This document shows positions 59,107 to 64,000 of a stretch of 64,000 nucleotides of DNA, piece after piece. The stretch covers positions 29,601,943 to 29,665,942 of the forward strand of contig OZ035962.1 in assembly GCA_964034945.1 (NCBI GenBank). Direction: 5' to 3'. Position numbers and translations under genes: made by a program. Position 1 is the first letter of the stretch; the number at the start of each line of letters is the position of its first letter. Under the pieces are notes generated by a model that worked only from the letters and a program-made list of their open reading frames with translations, searched no databases and was not told the origin of the DNA. This stretch comes from Chrysopilus asiliformis. Lineage: Eukaryota; Arthropoda; Insecta; Diptera; Rhagionidae.

Positions 59107-62100
59107 ACAAAATACTCAAAAGAGTTTCTTATTAAACTTTAAAATTAATTTGGCTAAATTAAATTTTGATTTACAAAATATTTCAATTTTCTAGCGGTAA
59201 CTGAGTTTTGAAAAAATTATACTAATTGAACAATTTCATACAACACAAAAAGCGAGGGACTTTCAGCAAAACCGTGTACGAAAGGAAATTTAAATTGTAA
59301 AATTGTGACGAAATTTATTTCCGGGGTTTTCTGCTCTTTTTAATCCTTACAAGCTTGTGGTTTCATTTAATGCAATAAAATTCTGTGCAAAATTATTTTT
59401 GCTAATGCAGTAGAAACTCGATAACTCCAACCTCGATTTCCTAGATAAACCGAATATTTTTCAATCGGTTTAAACTCCTCTATCTTACTCCCTTGTGTTG
59501 CACCTCGATAAGTCGAAGTTTTGCACTTTTTCAGCAAGCTGTCGGACCTCATTAAGTTCAAATTTCTCCCGCGATTAATCGTATAAAAATGATCTAAACT
59601 TGAATAAATCGGCAAAACGGATGTAATGAAAGGTCGAGTGCATTTTTTCTTATTGATACGTATAAACGATCGTGTAAAACTTAATCTTGGATCATTCCAG
59701 TATGAAATATAAATAAAACCACTAAAGGTATAAAAAGATTTTGAAGCCCTATAAAAGCATTTCTTTGTTTTTATCAATAATACCTACTTTTATTTAGACA
59801 GAACAATATTACAATACATGTTATTTGATTGTCCATATTACTGTTTTCATAATTTTTGACAAACTAGTAAAATTCTTATAATAGACTCAAAAACATTGCA
59901 AAAATAATTACTTCGTTGATTGTATTCAAAAATTACGTCCCATTCCGTTTGGCTATTATAGAAAAGATGCCAATAAAAATGCTTGCTTTCAAAAAGATAA
60001 AAATAAATAAAGATTACGTAGACTCTAAACATTTTGTGTTTCGCAGATAAAGTTTAAAAGTTTGAAATTTCTTAAGAAATCGTCATTACGGGAAACACCT
60101 TGCAAAATTTGTAATGTATTCGAACTTGAAAGCGCTGAAACTGGTTTTCTTTTAGAAATATTCGCAGGCCTGACCCCTTCGCGATCCAACCACACCCCAC
60201 GGCCTTGATACTTACTCGGCCGTCGGCCTCGGGTCTGTTACAAAAGGATTATGGTCCTTGTGATGCATGCCACGGCAGCAGGTCTTTTCCTAGCTACGCT
60301 CAGTCGTCTATTAAAGGGGAAGTGGGGTCTTTCCGGGCATTGCAACACGAACAGAGATTCGACCTGCCATCGGTTCTCTCGTGGTGAAGTTTTCTACGAG
60401 CCATGGTGAGAATTTTGATGATCGAGAGAGAGTCTTATAAAGGTCTGATTAGAACAGCATCATGCTGAGCTCAATGGATTGAAACGGGACGGAAGGTATT
60501 GCCATGGTTACACATGCAAAAAAAAAAAGGGGAAACTATCCTCTGCACCGTTTCTCCTAGAACTTCCTAATTGTGAAACAAGCGGACAGGAATGACTCTG
60601 ATCAATGAAAAATCGCTCTAATTGATAAATTTTTTACGCACAATTACTATGATCATACTACTAAGGTCATTAGCCTTAAGCTTTGAGCATGAATTGCTCC
60701 ACGATAGGGTTGCCAGATTAAACCGTAAAAGAGGATGAAAAGGGAAAAGTTAGCATTTCCATTAGTTCAAGTTTTCTTTAATATTGTAAAACTAAGTACA
60801 GAATATTGCTGAACGTTCATTTAATTTGACTTAATTCTAAAAAAAAATTTATTCAACATGCAAACCGATATAAAAATTCAGGTTGTCAATATCTTTTTGA
60901 TCATATGATTTTGACTATATAAAAGATTGAAAAATTAATCTAAAAAAAATTCTATGGTGATTGTTGGGTTCACCCTTTTACAAAATAAGCTTTGAAATGC
61001 GAAATTCGAAATGCAAAATTCGAAATGCAAAAAATATTTTATTACTATTAATTTAATTCATCAAACCTAGCTGCTAAATTTATGACGCTTTTACCCAGTC
61101 GTCGAATTTATGAAATGATATGAATTACTTACAGTTTCCAAGAACTATTGCTGACGACGTTGTAGTGCACTCCAAGGTCATTCTCGAAAGCTAAAAAAAA
61201 ACTTTGGCAAAAAATTTGTGTAAAAGCATCATTAACAAAAAAATTGTGGAAACTAAACTTAACTAAAATAACTTTCGTTAGTTAAATAACTAAACTCATT
61301 TGCTAGTTTGCTGTCAAAGATACGCATCCGCTAAGCCTTTAAAGCACTTGTACTGCTAAACATTTTCTTCCTTTTAACCCTTTTTGAAGGTTATGATTCA
61401 CGTTTTTGCTTAATCTTTGTTGAAGATGAAAGTTTAAAACCACTCGCTGGAATTCTGGAATCTTCGGAGCATAGATGAGGGGTGAACGGCGATCAATGAA
61501 AGGAGGAACACGACCATGACACCTGTCTCCTTGCTGTCGAACACGTTGCCAGAAACTCAACACCTGGTATTTTTGGATTTCCACCTCAATTTCCCTTCAG
61601 TACTTTACGACAGCTTGGCTAAATCTTTACTGAAGATTTATGTTTAAGCTGGGTTGGGAAATTGTTTCGCCGTTCCTCTCAGACTTCCGGTTTGAGACAC
61701 AAGAAGCTGACCACGAGGTCGGATCCGGAACACGTGTCCAGTAAAAAAAAGCCGAAATTTCCCCCTTTTCCCAAGGCTGGAAAATTCTTTATTCCTTAAA
61801 TAAGTGGTCCCCCCGCAGGATTTTAAGGATGGGACCTAAGAACGCACAATTTAATTTTTCTGGCTAATTTTTGGGATTTTATGTTGCATTTACATACCAC
61901 TTATTTTTACTTTGGAAAAGTTTCAAACAACGATGCAGGTAAGGCTGAAATTCTTGGATTTAGTCCAGTAGTTTGTCGTTTTTCCTGTTGAATTAGGAAA
62001 AAAAACTTGAGCACATGGTCAGACGGAGCACATTTTTTCTTAAATTTTTAAACCATCTTTACCTGGGATCTTTCACCCTTTTTTATAGGATGAGCAGAAG

Positions 62101-62670
62101 GTGCTCTCCAATTTTCCCACGAAATTTTTATATCACTAGCCAAAACTGATTACTACTAAAAAATTTAATGAAATTTTCCTTTTTTCCAGTGAACTGAACT
62201 TTTCACTTTGATTTTAATTTTGGAATTTTTCAAGTGATCTTGGCCAACGCACTAACTGGACTGAAGTAATTCATTGTTCTTAGTAGCATTCGGTTCTTTA
62301 GCTATTGTTATAATGACTATGGGAATTCGAATTGCTGATTGGCCCTTATAGTTAAATTGTTTAAACAATCGTTTAAACTGTGTGGCCATGTGAGGATCAA
62401 CAGGCATAGGGTGTTGGCACTAGTGATGGCCACCTGTCTTACGTTGCTTTAAGATTTTGCTACGTATCACCACAAGTTTATTTGCGTTAGTTTTCGTTGG
62501 CAAATAAGCTTCAGTCGCGAAATGTTAAAGCATAAGATGCCCTTCATAAACGTAGGGCACGTCCACGCCCTGAGATTAAGAGTCTGTAGCTCTTCTTTTA
62601 TTGCTAGTCGGGCTAATGGTGTGTGCGTTCATGAAACGTTTTTAATTATGTTTAGTACAATATAGAAGGT
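59107..62670. other. Non-genic DNA, with a pogo-like end and a GC-richer patch
   Basis: 59408-59450 begins GCAGTAGAAACTCGATAAC, resembling a pogo/Tigger end, but I found no partner end. 60160-60640 is richer in G+C (CCGTCGGCCTCGGG, CATGCCACGGCAGC), unlike its surroundings, and could be a retroelement fragment. 61330-61760 has similar mixed composition and may belong to the 3' part of the retroelement whose pol starts beyond 62684. No gene is supported. Confidence 0.4.
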
Positions 62671-62683
62671 TAGCGGTGGTGTT

Positions 62684-64000
62684 TCAAGGACGCAGATCTT
62701 TTGTATGGTATACACCTATTCGCTTGCCTTGCAAATCTTCTACCTCGTAGAGAGAAGATCCTATCGGCTTTGCTATGCGACATTTTAAAAATTTGTGTGC
62801 CAGTTTGGCATTGAAGCCTTGACTAAAATTGCTTTGGACAAAGTTTCTTCTATACACTTCTTGGCCTGGACGGTAGGTAATTTGCCTAGCTCTAGTGTTG
62901 TATATCTTTTTTGACCGTTCGTGTGCCTTGGATAAGCATTTCTTCACTTTATCCCTTAATTGTCGGAGGTTGTCTTCGGAGGGTAGAACATTGGGATCAT
63001 TTTCACCTAACCTTTTCAACTTTTTTATCAGATCATAGCTGGATCCATGTTGCACCATATGTTGCCCAAATAGCACATAATATGGTGAGGTGCCCAGTGC
63101 CACATGAGATCCACTTCTAAGAGCACTTGCGATGGCATTGATGTGCACATCCCAATTCGCATGATCATCAGCAATATAAGATCTAATGGCTGCTAACAAC
63201 GATCTGTTCACCCTTTCAGACTTATTAGACTGAAGGGCATGTGTGGCGGTGAATATGTGTCTAATTCCATATTCTTTCAAAAAACTGTCCATCTCCTTGG
63301 AAATGAATTGCGCACCATTGTCCGAGTGCAAGGACTCAGGAGCTCCGAAGATTGAAAAGATTTCTTGCAAGAATTTTATGACTTCTTTGGTGGTGGCCTT
63401 TTTCAGGGTTTTAAAGAGAGGGAAGCGAGAGAAATGGTCAAGAACAACTAGAAGGTAAGTATTTCCCATCTTGCTACGGGGATAAGGTCCGAGAAAGTCG
63501 ACATATACTTTCTGCCATGGTCTGTCGATTTGGTACTCAGTTCCCATTAGAGTTCTGAGAGAGACATTAGGCGCTTTGGTTTGCTTACAAACGTCGCAGG
63601 CATTAACGTGGTTCTGTACGTCCTTGACCATTTTTGGCCAATAGTAACGTTCACGTACTCTCTGCAATGTTTTATGTATGCCACCATGGGCAGCAGTCGG
63701 AGGATCGTGAGCGTTTGCTATTATTTCTGCTCGTAAAGGTTCAGGTACGTACAGACGCCAAAGGTTCTCTTCCTCTTCGATTTCTCCAGTTCGAAAGCTG
63801 ACTCTTTTGTAAACTACATCGTCCAAAACACACATGTCTGGTAGATTGTCGGCGTTGTCCAACACAGTCATTTTCAGTTCCTCATATTCAGGTGATTTGA
63901 AGTGGATCGAGTTCATATCCAATTCTGCAATATGTTCGGATAACTCTTCAACGCCGTCATAGGCTCGTGAAAGAGCGTCAGCTACTACATTCTGTGTGCC
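62684..64000 (-). mobile_element. Ty3/gypsy-type retrotransposon pol, 3' part (continues off the window)
   Basis: An open minus-strand frame runs from the window edge to a stop at 62684. It starts within the RNase H end (NVVADALSRAYDG, about 63930-63990). The integrase follows: a zinc-binding HGGIHKTLQRVRERYYWPKM...CDVC region; a core with Asp in VYVDFLGPYP, Asp in SDNGAQF and Glu in NKSERVNRS (D-D-E); and a C-terminal part (RPGQEVYRRNF; SLYEVEDLQGKRIGVYHTKD). The frame is intact over this stretch, so the element may be fairly young. No env was recognised, and the LTR lies at lower coordinates but its bounds could not be fixed. An AATAAA on the minus strand lies near 62598. Confidence 0.88.

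Noticed and set aside
1..64000. tRNA or rRNA genes
   Set aside because: I looked for the T-loop GGTTCRA-type signature and paired stems and found none that I can support by eye. A covariance-model scan would settle it.

Overview
The window looks like nuclear DNA from an insect, most probably a fly (Diptera). It is strongly AT-rich, the confident introns are only about 50-125 bp with canonical GT-AG ends, the conserved genes are animal housekeeping genes, and the rest is crowded with insect-type DNA transposons. A nematoceran fly is my guess, not something I can prove from the sequence. Nothing bacterial (operons, ribosome binding sites, CRISPR arrays) is present.

Layout. 1-14.3 kb is a transposon graveyard. 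It holds palindromic MITEs with TTA target duplications, a 3.8-kb DNA transposon (2720-6521) with an intron-containing, stop-interrupted transposase and eleven copies of a short subterminal repeat, a palindromic Tc1/mariner-like derivative nested inside that transposon, and several copies of a family built on a ~120-bp GGACCTTCCG-type repeat. 15.5-19.8 kb is one large coding exon for a 1421-residue, ten-finger C2H2 zinc-finger protein, followed by a long AT-rich 3' region. 20-51 kb has no convincing gene. It is AT-rich intergenic or intronic DNA carrying many nested non-autonomous elements, including a four-deep nest at 22.3-24.0 kb, a foldback-like element with tandem-repeat arms at 37.7-38.5 kb, a deleted mariner at 43.1 kb, and a second copy of the palindromic derivative at 49.6 kb.

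51-59.1 kb is a compact gene island: a CAAP1-family gene (+), mitochondrial ATP synthase subunit b (-), the checkpoint clamp protein Rad9 (+), and a small protein with a weak CFAP97-like motif (-). ATP synthase b and Rad9 are divergent, with a palindromic MITE between them. Rad9 and the small gene converge with under 80 bp between stop codons. 59-64 kb is again non-genic and ends in the 3' part of a Ty3/gypsy-type pol gene running off the window.

I see no single pathway linking the genes. The best candidates for something not previously described are the subterminal-repeat transposon (2720-6521) and the pair of 5'-to-5' palindromic transposon derivatives, which share one founding rearrangement and so seem to have moved as palindromes. 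All exon boundaries, repeat counts and target duplications were read by eye.
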